DNA of 56,690 nt from Fibrobacter sp. (GTDB lineage Bacteria; Fibrobacterota; Fibrobacteria; Fibrobacterales; Fibrobacteraceae): positions 1 to 56,690 of the forward strand of contig JAKSID010000015.1 in assembly GCA_024399035.1 (NCBI GenBank), written 5' to 3'. How positions within the stretch are numbered: position 1 is the stretch's first letter; every line of letters starts with the position of its first letter. Positions 18,199-27,210 of this stretch are shown one piece after another. Below the pieces are notes generated by a model. That model made no database searches. It saw only the letters and a list, made by a program, of their open reading frames with translations, and had not been told where the DNA came from. Made by a program: the position numbers and the translations under genes.

Positions 18199-18615
18199 AT
18201 GAAAAAATTCGTTGCATTTTTGACTGTCGCTGCCGCCTGTGCTATGGGCTGGGCTGCCGATCAGCCTACTGATCTTGATTCTTTGTTCCGCGGTAAGGAA
18301 TATAAGCCGGCTTTGAGCGCCTCCCTGAGAGACACTACTTCTAATCAGGCAGGTGTATCCAGTAAGGCTGCAGCAAAGACCAGCAAGTCCGATGGCTACT
18401 ATGTTTTGCAGTTCGAAGCTGTGGCTGACTTTGATGCCGCACAGCGCCGTCGTGCCCAGATTTCTGCAAGCACTGGCTATGCAATTCAGGTTGTTTTCGA
18501 TACTCCGTTCTACAAGCTCCGCGGCGGTGGATGGACCTCCAAGAAGGCTGCCGAAGACAAGGCCCGCGAACTCTCTGCTTACAACATCAATGCTTTCGTT
18601 GTTAAGCTGAAGTAA
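18199..18615 (+). CDS. Exported SPOR-like domain protein
   Basis: The protein has 138 residues from the ATG at 18199; an earlier in-frame ATG lies inside the upstream terminator and is unlikely. A signal peptide ends near 'GWAADQP'. The C-terminal 70 residues ('YYVLQFEAVADFDAAQRRR ... YKLRGGGWTSKKAAEDKA') resemble a SPOR domain, which binds denuded glycan strands of peptidoglycan at division sites in the periplasm. The middle is a low-complexity spacer. It forms a single-gene unit between two terminators. SPOR assignment is by pattern and moderately sure. Confidence 0.7.
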   Translation: MKKFVAFLTVAAACAMGWAADQPTDLDSLFRGKEYKPALSASLRDTTSNQAGVSSKAAAKTSKSDGYYVLQFEAVADFDAAQRRRAQISASTGYAIQVVFDTPFYKLRGGGWTSKKAAEDKARELSAYNINAFVVKLK

Positions 18616-18643
18616 TCGACAGCTGAGTTGGCTAGAGACTAAA

Positions 18644-18680
18644 AAGAACCCTGCTTTGGTGAGCGGGGTTCTTTAATTTT
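18644..18680 (+). terminator. Rho-independent terminator after the SPOR gene
   Basis: AAGAACCCTGCT and AGCGGGGTTCTT form a 12-bp stem with one wobble, followed by TTAATTTT. The same hairpin has A residues on its other side, so it may also serve the opposing helicase-like gene. Confidence 0.75.
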
Positions 18681-18726
18681 ATGCACCGGCAGGCTGCGCG
18701 ATGTGCCAAGCGTACTGGCCGCGGGA

Positions 18727-21700
18727 TTATTCCAGAAGGCCCAGCGCCTGCTTAAGGTTGTGCTCGTTGAGGGACTGAGGCATTAGGGCTCGTTCCTCGG
18801 GAGAAACGAATGCCAGCTTGCGTTCAAAGTCCGGACGAGACGCTCTATCGCGGGGCTTTACGTCTGTGGCTGTCAGCGAGTAGAAGAACGGACCAGTCTT
18901 GACAAAACGCTTTTTCTGGAGACCCTGAGTGATAGCGTCTGTCAGCGCCTTCTGAAGTACAGGACCGGCGCGGTCAACGTGGTGGAGTTCCAGCACGCGA
19001 AGCTTGAGGACTTCTTCGTGGATCGGGGCTTCGTGGTCGACGTAGAACTTCAGCTGGGTAATCAATGCTGCCGCCGGAAGTTCTGCAATCGGCTTGTCGT
19101 GAGGAGTGCCTTCGATCTTGGGATGCTGAACAACGTAGGGAACGACTGCGGTGCCGTCCATAGATACCTGTTCTGCAACTTCTTCGTCTTCGGCAGTTTC
19201 GGTTTCTGCAGACGGCGGGGGAGCAACACTCTGCTCGATTGCAATAGTGGCTGTGACGTGTCCGATTTCGTCGGCGTTAGTCATGTACCAGAACGGCAAC
19301 CACAGGTGGAGTACCTTCCAGCCAAGCTGCTTGAGAATTGTGGGGCGAATGCAGGTCTTGTCTTCTACGGAGTCGCAGAAGCGTTCAATGGTGCAGTCGT
19401 CTTCGATAAGAGCCAGGAAACGGTTGGGGTTGTTGGCGTCAACAACTACAGGGCCGATAGAAATGCCGCCACGGTTGAAGGCATCTTCGATCTGGATGTT
19501 TTCTTGGACCAGTGCTTCGACGACTTGTGCCTTGATGACGGAATCCTTGGGATGTCCAACTTGCTTTTCGGTGTATTTCTTTTCTTCCAGGTAGGTAATC
19601 CAATCCCAGAACAAGCTGTTTCTGGAGTTGGCCTTTTTAGCCATGTCTGATTCAGAAATGAATACTCGGGTCTCTGCCTTTGCCAAGGTGGAACAAACGG
19701 AAATCTTTCTGTCGTTGGCCATGCCGCTGGTATTTTCTGCTTCGGCGCAGACCAAGATAACATCACGGAAACGGTCGATGGCGCGGTCCGGTGTCTTGAT
19801 GAAATAGCGTATGTCCTGGTTCTGCTGGTCAAAGAATCTAGAGGCTGCAGAACCGGATACAAGCATCGCCCTAATGGCGGCTTCGATTTCGTGACAGGTA
19901 GACTGATGGAACGCAATGATACCCAGAGTCTGGCTGGGGTTTCTTTCTGCGTGATGAACGGCTGCCTGTGCAACTGCCAAGACCTTGTCCAGGACTGGCT
20001 TGAAGCGGATGCCCTTGAACTCCGCACGATTCGGAGCGGGGAACTGCTTGATGCTGCTGTTGTAAATCTTGTTGTTTGCAAAACTGATCAGCGATGCGTC
20101 GGCGTAAATTCGTGCGAGCCAAAGTTCTCTCGTGGGAATGCCCTGACGGAGAATGGACGACAGAATGCTTTCCTGGAAGAACGGCGTATGCTTTAACGGA
20201 TTTTCCTGGAAGGCGTCATAAGGCAACAGCTCGGGGCTCGGGTTGTGCGGGTCGCCGATAAAGATTGCCTTTGCTGCGCAAAGAATGCTGGGGAGCGCTT
20301 CTACCACAGTCATGCTGTCTGCGTCGAGAATGACAACCAGGTCAAACTTGCTGTCTACCGGGAGAGACAAGGAACCGTTCAAGTTAACGACAGTCAGAAG
20401 TTCCGGATTCTTTTCTACAGAATCGTGGAGAGCCTTGAAGTTTGCGTTGCTGAACTTGTCCAACAGGTCGCGGTAGGCGTTGTTCTTTTTGTATCTGGCC
20501 TTGGGATTCAAGGAGAACAAATCCGGGCAAACCTTTGTGGCAGACTGAATCTGCAGACCGGCCCACTGGTGAACGAATGCCTGTGAAATGTCCTTGGTAA
20601 CCTTTTCCGTGTCTTCGACGAAATTGGCCAGGCCCGGGCAGTTAAGTTCTTCGATCTTGTTGAACAAGACGGACAATTGCAGATGAATATCCAGGTTATC
20701 CCAGTTTTCGTTCCAGGACTTGATGGTGTCCAGCCACTTGTTGATGTCCAGACTGTCCAACGGAGTTTCCAATTTCATGTCCTTGGAAATCTGACGGATA
20801 GACTTTTGCAGGTTCTTTGTGGCTTCGGCGATAGCATCGAAGTTTTCGAGAATCGGCTTGACGTTGTGCCACTGTTCAAGAATCTGGAGCAGGAGGTCGA
20901 GGCGAGGATTGTTCTCGTACTTCTTGCGGAATTCATAAACGTACTTGATCTTCTTGTCCAGTTCCACCCAGTTGGATCGTTCGTACAGCCAGTCCTTGCC
21001 CAGCAAGTGGTTGCCGAGAACGGCGCTGTCCTTATAGACCTTTTTGTTTTCCTGGAGTTCCAGGAGGGTGTCGATAAGGTCAAGCAGCTGAGTGTCGGAG
21101 GAAACATCCTTGGGGTTACGGATAACCTGAAGCAACTGCTTCTTGGAAGAACGGTATCTGTCGGAGAGGCCCTTCAGTGTAACCTTGAGGCTGTCTTCAA
21201 ATTCTTCACGAAGAGAATTGATGTTTGTATCTACAGCATCGTCGGTGTAGATGTCGGAAGTCTGACGGCGGTAGCGAACCCACTTGTCGCCAGCTTCAGG
21301 GAGGTTCAGCAGGGTGTCCTTGTAAGAGACCCAGTTGCTGGAACGGAGTTCCCATCTTTCAAAGTCGGGAGTATCCTGGTTGAAGTTTTCCTGAATCAGG
21401 TCCAGAATGTCGGACAGGCTGGAGAGGAAGATTCCCGTGGGGAAAAGCCCTGCGTCTTCAAGAAGCTTGATGGTGGAATCCAGCTTGGAAACGTTTTCTA
21501 CGGCCAGTTTCAATTCTTCGGAAATGGCGGCCTTCTTTTCGTCGGTAAGGCTGGGCACCTTGACTCCAAGGAAGGCCCTGCGAGCATTGAGACCTTTCTT
21601 GTTGAAGTACAGGTCGGTAATCTCTTCAAGGGTAGTCTTGATGGTTTCGTAGTTGATGTAACCTAGATCGCCGATGCCTTGGAATACAGAATCAGGAACC

Positions 21701-22842
21701 TTCTGCTTGGGAGCCTTGGCAGAGATGAATTCTTCTAGCAGGTCGGAAAGCAGAACACCGGCGGGCTGAATAGGCTTGTTGACGGTGTCGTAGTAGTCAA
21801 GGAATTCCTTACGGACCTTGCGAACTTCGGCTTCCAGTGCAGCGCGGTCAACTTCTGCGAAGGTGCGGAAAGGCGGCTTCCATGTATTCTTGAAAGCGCT
21901 TGCGGAAACGGCACGACGGGTAACGACCAGAACCTTCTTTTCGTTTGCGATGGATTCTGCAACGATGTTTGCGGCGACTCTCATCTTGGAGGTGCCAGGC
22001 AGGGACTGGATCGCGTAGGCCGGGACTCGTTCGTCCAGGGCGTCAATGGTAACCTTTGTAGTATGGGAATCGGTCTGGTACAGGAAATGATGATCCGCCG
22101 GTGAGTAAATCTGGTCGAAAGCATCGTTTTCAAACAGGGATTCCGTAACTTCGTAGCCGTCACCGCTCAAGAACGGCTGGATGGCTGCGTTAGTTTCAAT
22201 CTTCTTATCGCTCCAACCGATTTCGTAGCGCTTCTTCATAAGAAGGCGGGTCGTGTTGGCGAATGCAAGGCACAGGCCGTGGCGGGTAAACTTCCAGTTG
22301 CGCTCGCTGGCGATGGCCTTTTCAAAAAGGGAGAAATACTGCAGAATGCTGAACTTACCGTTGGTAACGGCGTCTTCGGCCTTAGGCAGGTTGATCTTGT
22401 CCTTGAGGCGTTCCCTGAGAATTACGTTTTCGATGGGGGCGCGGTTGGCAAGGGTCAAAGTCTTTTTGCTGATATCAGCGTCCACAGGAATCAGCAGGCT
22501 GGGGGCCAGGGCATTGCCATCCCACTTGAGGAATCCCAGAACCAGGTAAAGGTCAGTTTCACCGAAGTCTTCGCTCTTTTCGCGGAGAACCTGGGTCATG
22601 GAGTCTTCCAGGACTAGCTTCTGCTGTGCAGTCAGGTTTGCAGAAACCGGGAAAAAGGAGTCCAGGGGTAAAGGACCTTCTGATTGCACCCATTTTTCAT
22701 AAAACAGGTCTCCTGCCTCCATAATGAGGGGGGATTGGAACTCGCCCTTGGAGGAGAAATTAAGCAAACGATCTTTAGAATCGAAAAGAGCTGCTTCTTC
22801 GCGAATATTAGATACGATAGAGGATGATAATGCCTGGGACAT
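18727..22842 (-). CDS. DUF4011/DUF3320-type SF1 helicase-nuclease homologue with degenerate catalytic motifs
   Basis: This 1371-residue intact protein has the layout of the large DUF4011 helicases. A DUF4011-like N-terminus ('KDRLLNF ... LYLVLGFLKW', about 20-230) leads to a split SF1 helicase core (about 260-360 and 830-1070) with a long alpha-helical insert. A DUF559/MTES_1575-like nuclease domain (about 1100-1205) and a DUF3320-like C-terminus (about 1250-1371) follow. The catalytic motifs look broken. Walker A reads SLPGTSKM (280-287) instead of GPPGTGKS/T. Walker B reads LDADS (D840-A841) with no DE. Motif VI reads CSTLAKAE with K1054 near the expected arginine. The nuclease 'xIDxxV' aspartate appears as G1130, though E1147 remains. 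It lies 43 bases after gluQ on the same strand. A structural or regulatory role is inferred. Confidence 0.75.
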   Translation of the reverse strand: MSQALSSSIVSNIREEAALFDSKDRLLNFSSKGEFQSPLIMEAGDLFYEKWVQSEGPLPLDSFFPVSANLTAQQKLVLEDSMTQVLREKSEDFGETDLYLVLGFLKWDGNALAPSLLIPVDADISKKTLTLANRAPIENVILRERLKDKINLPKAEDAVTNGKFSILQYFSLFEKAIASERNWKFTRHGLCLAFANTTRLLMKKRYEIGWSDKKIETNAAIQPFLSGDGYEVTESLFENDAFDQIYSPADHHFLYQTDSHTTKVTIDALDERVPAYAIQSLPGTSKMRVAANIVAESIANEKKVLVVTRRAVSASAFKNTWKPPFRTFAEVDRAALEAEVRKVRKEFLDYYDTVNKPIQPAGVLLSDLLEEFISAKAPKQKVPDSVFQGIGDLGYINYETIKTTLEEITDLYFNKKGLNARRAFLGVKVPSLTDEKKAAISEELKLAVENVSKLDSTIKLLEDAGLFPTGIFLSSLSDILDLIQENFNQDTPDFERWELRSSNWVSYKDTLLNLPEAGDKWVRYRRQTSDIYTDDAVDTNINSLREEFEDSLKVTLKGLSDRYRSSKKQLLQVIRNPKDVSSDTQLLDLIDTLLELQENKKVYKDSAVLGNHLLGKDWLYERSNWVELDKKIKYVYEFRKKYENNPRLDLLLQILEQWHNVKPILENFDAIAEATKNLQKSIRQISKDMKLETPLDSLDINKWLDTIKSWNENWDNLDIHLQLSVLFNKIEELNCPGLANFVEDTEKVTKDISQAFVHQWAGLQIQSATKVCPDLFSLNPKARYKKNNAYRDLLDKFSNANFKALHDSVEKNPELLTVVNLNGSLSLPVDSKFDLVVILDADSMTVVEALPSILCAAKAIFIGDPHNPSPELLPYDAFQENPLKHTPFFQESILSSILRQGIPTRELWLARIYADASLISFANNKIYNSSIKQFPAPNRAEFKGIRFKPVLDKVLAVAQAAVHHAERNPSQTLGIIAFHQSTCHEIEAAIRAMLVSGSAASRFFDQQNQDIRYFIKTPDRAIDRFRDVILVCAEAENTSGMANDRKISVCSTLAKAETRVFISESDMAKKANSRNSLFWDWITYLEEKKYTEKQVGHPKDSVIKAQVVEALVQENIQIEDAFNRGGISIGPVVVDANNPNRFLALIEDDCTIERFCDSVEDKTCIRPTILKQLGWKVLHLWLPFWYMTNADEIGHVTATIAIEQSVAPPPSAETETAEDEEVAEQVSMDGTAVVPYVVQHPKIEGTPHDKPIAELPAAALITQLKFYVDHEAPIHEEVLKLRVLELHHVDRAGPVLQKALTDAITQGLQKKRFVKTGPFFYSLTATDVKPRDRASRPDFERKLAFVSPEERALMPQSLNEHNLKQALGLLE

Positions 22843-22846
22843 ATCC

Positions 22847-22854
22847 TCAATATA
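22847..22854 (-). promoter_or_regulatory. TATATTGA variant box before the helicase-like gene
   Basis: On the minus strand TATATTGA ends five bases before the ATG and overlaps a GAGGAT ribosome-site-like stretch. It is a weaker variant of the recurring TAnATTTG box, so a separate promoter in the 43-base gap after gluQ is possible. Confidence 0.3.
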
Positions 22855-22885
22855 CTTTATTTTACGAAAGCCGTTCTCGCGGTGG

Positions 22886-23758
22886 CTAGAGAGAGGCGGC
22901 TATTTTATCAATAGCATCGTTTAGGGCTATGGGGGAGTCTGTTTTTTGGAAACCGGCCTTGTACATTACCCGCCCCAGGAGGGTTTCGGCGCTGATGCCG
23001 GCTTCCTTGTCCTGACGGATGCTGTGGGCCAGCTCCCGCTTGGACAGTTTTTTGCCGGAGGCGTCTACAATAAGGGCGTGGTGCAGGTAGAGCGGACGGT
23101 TGTAGGGGAGCCCGGAGGCTTGGCAGATGGCTTCGGAAAGGGCTATCTGGCGGGCTGTGGAATTCCGGATGTCTTCGCCACGGATGATGTGGGTGATTCC
23201 TTGGTCTAGGTCATCGACGCAGACTGCGAATTGGTAGGTCCAGCAGCCTTCGCGGTCCTGGATGGGGAAGTCCCCGCATTGCTTGGCGGGATTTTCCGAG
23301 AAGTTTCCTAGGCGGTAGTCTGTCCAGCTAATTACTTTGTCTGCAATCTTGAATCGGAGGTTGTGTGGAAGGCTCGCTTCGACGAGGTTGCGGCATTTGC
23401 CCTGGTAGATGATTTCGCCGGTTTCGCTCTTGGGGTTTTCGGCCTCTAGCTGTTTTCGGCTGCAGGTGCAGGGGTAGACCAGGTTCTGCTTTGCTAGTTT
23501 GTCTAGAACGCCTTGATAGACGTGGTTGCGCTGGCTTTGAATGCTATAGCTGTCGTACTCAAAACCTAGCCATTCCAGGTCTTCGCGGATGCCGTCAATG
23601 TAGGCCTGACGGGTGCGGCCTCTGTCGTGGTCCTCGATTCGCATATGGATGTGCAAGTCCCATTTTTTAGCGGCAGCCCACACGTAAAGAGCCGAAAGTA
23701 GGTGACCTTCGTGCAAGTATCCGGTGGGGCTGGGTGCGAATCTGATTTTTCCTGCCAT
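22886..23758 (-). CDS. gluQ: Glutamyl-Q tRNA(Asp) synthetase
   Basis: This 290-residue cytoplasmic enzyme is a truncated paralogue of glutamyl-tRNA synthetase lacking the anticodon-binding domain. It activates glutamate and attaches it to the queuosine base of tRNA(Asp). A HIGH-type motif is seen at 13-19 (GYLHEGH) and a KMSKS-type motif at 236-240 (KKLSK). Zinc ligands C97, C99, Y118 and C122 match the C-x-C ... Y-x3-C pattern of E. coli YadB. Length is as expected for GluQ-RS. It is divergent from the M16-like gene and lies upstream of the helicase-like gene. Confidence 0.94.
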   Translation of the reverse strand: MAGKIRFAPSPTGYLHEGHLLSALYVWAAAKKWDLHIHMRIEDHDRGRTRQAYIDGIREDLEWLGFEYDSYSIQSQRNHVYQGVLDKLAKQNLVYPCTCSRKQLEAENPKSETGEIIYQGKCRNLVEASLPHNLRFKIADKVISWTDYRLGNFSENPAKQCGDFPIQDREGCWTYQFAVCVDDLDQGITHIIRGEDIRNSTARQIALSEAICQASGLPYNRPLYLHHALIVDASGKKLSKRELAHSIRQDKEAGISAETLLGRVMYKAGFQKTDSPIALNDAIDKIAASL

Positions 23759-23824
23759 AGAACAGCCCTGAAATTAGAAATAGATGCTCGTTTTGTGTTG
23801 TGCGTTTTGCTATCTTGGTACTTA

Positions 23825-25378
23825 ATGCGAAATGTTTCCAGTTTTTTGAAAATTTGGATGGCCTCGGCAATGGCTTCTGCCTTTGCGGTTGTAGGCCTGT
23901 CTTCTTGTTCTTCTGCACCGGCGCCACAGACCGAGGCGGCCGCGGCTCCTGTTGCAGGGGCTGATAGTACCGCAGGCGCAGCACAAGTTTCTGCGAACGG
24001 TGCCGCTAGCCAGTCTGATGTTCCTGGCAGTTACAAGGACATTCAATTTCCTGAGTTTAAGTACGTTGCCCCGTACCCGAAGGACTACCGTGTGGAAGTG
24101 GCGCCGGGCATTACAGGCTACATCGTCAGTGACCGTTCCCTGCCCTTGGTAGACTTTACGGTCTATTTCGACGAGTCTATGGTGGTCTCATCCTTGAAGG
24201 ACGAGGCCGCCCGCTCCATGGTGGGCACAATGCTTCGCCGCGGCAGTGGCGGAGGAATAAGTCCCCATGCCTTGGACGATTCCCTGGAATTCATTAGTGC
24301 CGCCATTGGAACTTCTGTGGGCACCTTTAATTCAATGTTTGACATAGACTGCCTTTCCAAGGATTTTGCCAACTTGCTGGCTACCGCAAAACAGGTTTTA
24401 ACGGCCCCCGCCTTTGACAAGGAACAATTGGAACTGATAAAGGCAAACTTTGTTACCGCCTACGATCGCCGTTACGACACTCCGGGCAAGGTTCTTTCGG
24501 CTCTCAAGAGCAAGGTGAATTACGTTTCCAATCCCAGACTTTGGGACGCCAATGCCGATGAATACAAGTCCGTGACCGCCGAAGACGTTAAACGCCTTGC
24601 TGCTGGCGTCTATTCCTCCAAGCGCATCGTTTTTGCTCTTGCCGGCGACGTGGATAAGGACTCCGCTATTGTGATGCTGAAGGATTTCTTTGCTAGCTGG
24701 AAGGTAGAACCTGCCGCAAAGACTGCAAAGCCTGAACCTTTGGCTTTCCTCAACAAGCCGGGAATCTACGTGGTGGACAAGGATATTACCCAGGCGAATA
24801 TTTCTATGAGCCAGCCTTTTGTAAAGCGACCCCATGTGGATTATTATCCGGCTGCAGTGGCTAGCTTTATTCTGGGTGGTGGTAGCTTTACTAGCCGTTT
24901 GATGAACCGCGTTCGCAGTGACGAGGGCCTGGCTTACAGCGTTTACAGTTCCGTGGGCAACGATTACCGCGACACTGCCATGACCACCATCGCCTTGCAG
25001 ACCAAGGTGGAATCTGTGGACTTTGCCTTGAAGCTGATTTTCGAAGAAGTAGAAAAGCTTGCCAAGGAAGGCCCGTCCGATGAAGAATTGGCTCAGGCCA
25101 AGAAGGCTCTGATCGAAAGTCTTCCCAGTCTTTTTGATAGTCCGTCTTCTACGGCAATTATTTTTGCCAAGGGCGAACTTTTGGGTAAATCTGATGACCA
25201 TTACCTGGATTATGTCAAGGAAATCAACGCTGTGACTGCCGACCAGGTGAAGGCCATGATTGCAAAGTACTTTGACAAGAACAAGATGACCGTTTCTATC
25301 GTGGGTCCGGTGGCGAAGTTCGATGCTTTAAAACCCTTTACCGTGGTTCCCTTGGATAGCCTGGAATTCAGAAACTAG
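23825..25378 (+). CDS. M16-family peptidase-like lipoprotein lacking the zinc motif
   Basis: The protein has 517 residues from the ATG at 23825; a longer reading would run back into gluQ on the other strand. A lipobox (GLSSC, C28) predicts membrane anchoring. After an Ala-rich spacer, two M16-type domains are seen. The N-terminal one (about 95-300) keeps 'LPLVDFTVYFD' but has DEAARSMVG (126-134) where HxxEH should be, so it cannot bind zinc as active M16 enzymes do. The second domain (about 310-500) keeps the R...GLAYSVYS pair (R364, Y371). In two-subunit M16B enzymes one subunit gives zinc and the other gives this Arg/Tyr pair, so this may be the latter. No active partner is adjacent. Confidence 0.82.
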   Translation: MRNVSSFLKIWMASAMASAFAVVGLSSCSSAPAPQTEAAAAPVAGADSTAGAAQVSANGAASQSDVPGSYKDIQFPEFKYVAPYPKDYRVEVAPGITGYIVSDRSLPLVDFTVYFDESMVVSSLKDEAARSMVGTMLRRGSGGGISPHALDDSLEFISAAIGTSVGTFNSMFDIDCLSKDFANLLATAKQVLTAPAFDKEQLELIKANFVTAYDRRYDTPGKVLSALKSKVNYVSNPRLWDANADEYKSVTAEDVKRLAAGVYSSKRIVFALAGDVDKDSAIVMLKDFFASWKVEPAAKTAKPEPLAFLNKPGIYVVDKDITQANISMSQPFVKRPHVDYYPAAVASFILGGGSFTSRLMNRVRSDEGLAYSVYSSVGNDYRDTAMTTIALQTKVESVDFALKLIFEEVEKLAKEGPSDEELAQAKKALIESLPSLFDSPSSTAIIFAKGELLGKSDDHYLDYVKEINAVTADQVKAMIAKYFDKNKMTVSIVGPVAKFDALKPFTVVPLDSLEFRN

Positions 25379-25392
25379 TAGGAAATTGTTAA

Positions 25393-26463
25393 GTGAAGTT
25401 GATTCTGAAAAATATGCTGAAAGTGATGTGCTCGGTGATGCTGTGCTGCGCTTGGGCTGTGGCTGCGGATGCTGCTGATCACGAGAATGCTCAAAACTCC
25501 GCGGCTATTTCTAGCGTAGACAAGGCAGAACGTCTTCGCTTGGAAAATAAGTTGGGCCACGACGACTTACATTCACTTTGCTCCGGTGTAAAGGCTTGCT
25601 TGAATAGGGACTTGCCTGGTTGTGATGAACTGGACAAGAAACCTTCGTCAAAGATCAAGTACGATGCCGAATTTTGCGCCCCTTACTACGAACTTGAAAA
25701 CCGTGGCTTGAAAGCCGATATGAAAACCCCGTATGCTCCGGAAATCTTTGCCCGCCTGGGTCGAAAGTACCGCGCTATTTACGAGAACGTGGGTGAGCTT
25801 TCTACCAACGGACATGAGATTAGTTTCTTGTTCGATAACATGCCTTTTACCGCCCAGCTGATTAACGCTTATCAGAATTCTGGCTACGTATTGGAATATA
25901 CCCACCCTAACCGCAGGTACTTTAACGGTAGCAATGGCCGCAGCCTTTCCGGTGAGTTCTACTGGGCTCTTCAGGATAGCGCAGGCACAAAGCTTTGTTT
26001 TCGCAATGTGTTCTTTGGCTATGGCCACGCACAGGTTCTCCGCTGGGCACTTCACGGCACAGCCATTGCCTATTTGGACATGGATCCCATTCCTGGAGGC
26101 AAGCTTAAGTACAAACTAACGGCTATTGTGTTCCCCGGAAACTCCGTGCTAAATTCCATTATGCAGATGGGCGTTTTTAAAGATGTTGTGAACAGCAAGA
26201 TTGACAACATCGTGAAGGACATTAAGCAATCCTCTGGTAGGTATTTTGCTGGCGACAAGGAACCCATGCTGACAAACACCGACTTGAAATCCGCAGAGAA
26301 CGTACAGAATATTCTGGATTTCGAAGCCGTGGTAAACGGCGCTCCCTGGCAGCTTGGCGATTACATGAAACTTAAGAAACTTCGCGAAGAACAGCGTAAC
26401 CAGCCCAATATGACAGCTCCCTTGCGTGTCGAAGAATTTCAAAAAATCAAGGTAACAAAATGA
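25393..26463 (+). CDS. Secreted protein of unknown function, cysteine-containing
   Basis: This 356-residue protein starts at GTG (25393), 14 bases after the M16-like gene. It has a signal peptide (hydrophobic core with CSVMLCC, cleavage near ADAAD). Four cysteines cluster near the mature N-terminus (CSGVKAC ... GCDELD ... FCAPYY), suggesting disulfides. The remainder is a mixed alpha/beta region with 'GRSLSGEFYWALQDSAG' and 'CFRNVFFGYGHAQVLRW', which I do not recognise as a known family. Its last codons overlap the ATG of the next gene (ATGA at 26460), implying an operon with the M16-like and TrmH-like genes. Confidence 0.75.
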   Translation: MKLILKNMLKVMCSVMLCCAWAVAADAADHENAQNSAAISSVDKAERLRLENKLGHDDLHSLCSGVKACLNRDLPGCDELDKKPSSKIKYDAEFCAPYYELENRGLKADMKTPYAPEIFARLGRKYRAIYENVGELSTNGHEISFLFDNMPFTAQLINAYQNSGYVLEYTHPNRRYFNGSNGRSLSGEFYWALQDSAGTKLCFRNVFFGYGHAQVLRWALHGTAIAYLDMDPIPGGKLKYKLTAIVFPGNSVLNSIMQMGVFKDVVNSKIDNIVKDIKQSSGRYFAGDKEPMLTNTDLKSAENVQNILDFEAVVNGAPWQLGDYMKLKKLREEQRNQPNMTAPLRVEEFQKIKVTK

Positions 26464-27128
26464 GTGAAATGAACGAAAATTCTGAAAAGTTGGAATCCCT
26501 CCTGGCCCGTGTTACGGACCGCCGTAAGGAATTGTTGACCTCCGTGGTGGATCGCCGTACAAGACATTTCTGCATGGTTCTGGAAGATTTGTTCGATCCT
26601 CATAATATTTCTGCAGTGATTCGTACCGCCGAAGTTTTCGGCTTGCAGGACGTTCACATTATTGAAGAAGACAACGCCTATAGCGTAAACAAGTCTATCC
26701 TCAAGGGCTCCTACAAGTGGATGAATCTTTACCTGTACAAGAAGCGTATGCTCTGCATGGAAAAGCTCCGCGCCAAGGGCTACAAGATTGCCGTGGCTAG
26801 CACCAATACCACCAACTCTGTTCTTGACCTGGACCTGAGTCAGCCTACCGCATTCTACCTGGGCAGCGAATTCCACGGTAACCACCCGGACACTTTGGCA
26901 CATGCCGATTACGAATTTAAACTGCCCCAGTATGGCATTACCGAATCCATGAACGTTTCTGTGGCCGGTGGCGTGCTCATGACCTATCTGGATGTGTACA
27001 TGCAGAAGGAAGGCCGTGAAAAGTTCCTGTTGCCCAAGGCAGAACGCGATGCCCTGCTCACCGACTGGCTGGATCGCCATGTAAACGGCATTGAAAACAA
27101 CAGCCCCATTACCCGAATTGAGGGCTAA
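26460..27128 (+). CDS. trmH: SpoU/TrmH-type RNA 2'-O-methyltransferase
   Basis: This 222-residue knotted (SPOUT) methyltransferase is predicted to transfer a methyl group from S-adenosylmethionine to a ribose 2'-OH, most likely Gm18 of tRNA. Motif 1 is NISAVIRTAEVFG (N and R conserved), motif 2 FYLGSEFHG, and motif 3 'ITESMNVSVAGGVLMTY'. The C-terminal extension of about 40 residues resembles TrmH of proteobacteria. It overlaps the previous stop by four bases (ATGA). Target RNA is inferred from similarity to TrmH; a 23S rRNA target cannot be excluded. Confidence 0.85.
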   Translation: MSEMNENSEKLESLLARVTDRRKELLTSVVDRRTRHFCMVLEDLFDPHNISAVIRTAEVFGLQDVHIIEEDNAYSVNKSILKGSYKWMNLYLYKKRMLCMEKLRAKGYKIAVASTNTTNSVLDLDLSQPTAFYLGSEFHGNHPDTLAHADYEFKLPQYGITESMNVSVAGGVLMTYLDVYMQKEGREKFLLPKAERDALLTDWLDRHVNGIENNSPITRIEG

Positions 27129-27149
27129 GGGCCGAATTTCACCTAAAGT

Positions 27150-27174
27150 GCCCCTGTTTTAAGGGGCCTTTGCC
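27150..27174 (+). terminator. Possible weak terminator
   Basis: GCCCCT-GTTTTA-AGGGGC followed by CTTTG. The stem is good, but the T-run is short. Confidence 0.4.
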
Positions 27175-27195
27175 TTGAAATTTGCCGGAATATAC

Positions 27196-27203
27196 TAGAT
27201 TAG
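27196..27203 (+). promoter_or_regulatory. TAGATTAG variant box before the MCE gene
   Basis: TAGATTAG ends eight bases before the ATG at 27211. It is a variant of the recurring TAnATTTG box. No strong ribosome site is seen. Confidence 0.3.
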
Positions 27204-27210
27204 CTACGAA

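Noticed and set aside
18616..18726. Small RNA gene between the SPOR and helicase-like genes
   Set aside because: Apart from the terminator hairpin, no conserved RNA structure or promoter is visible.
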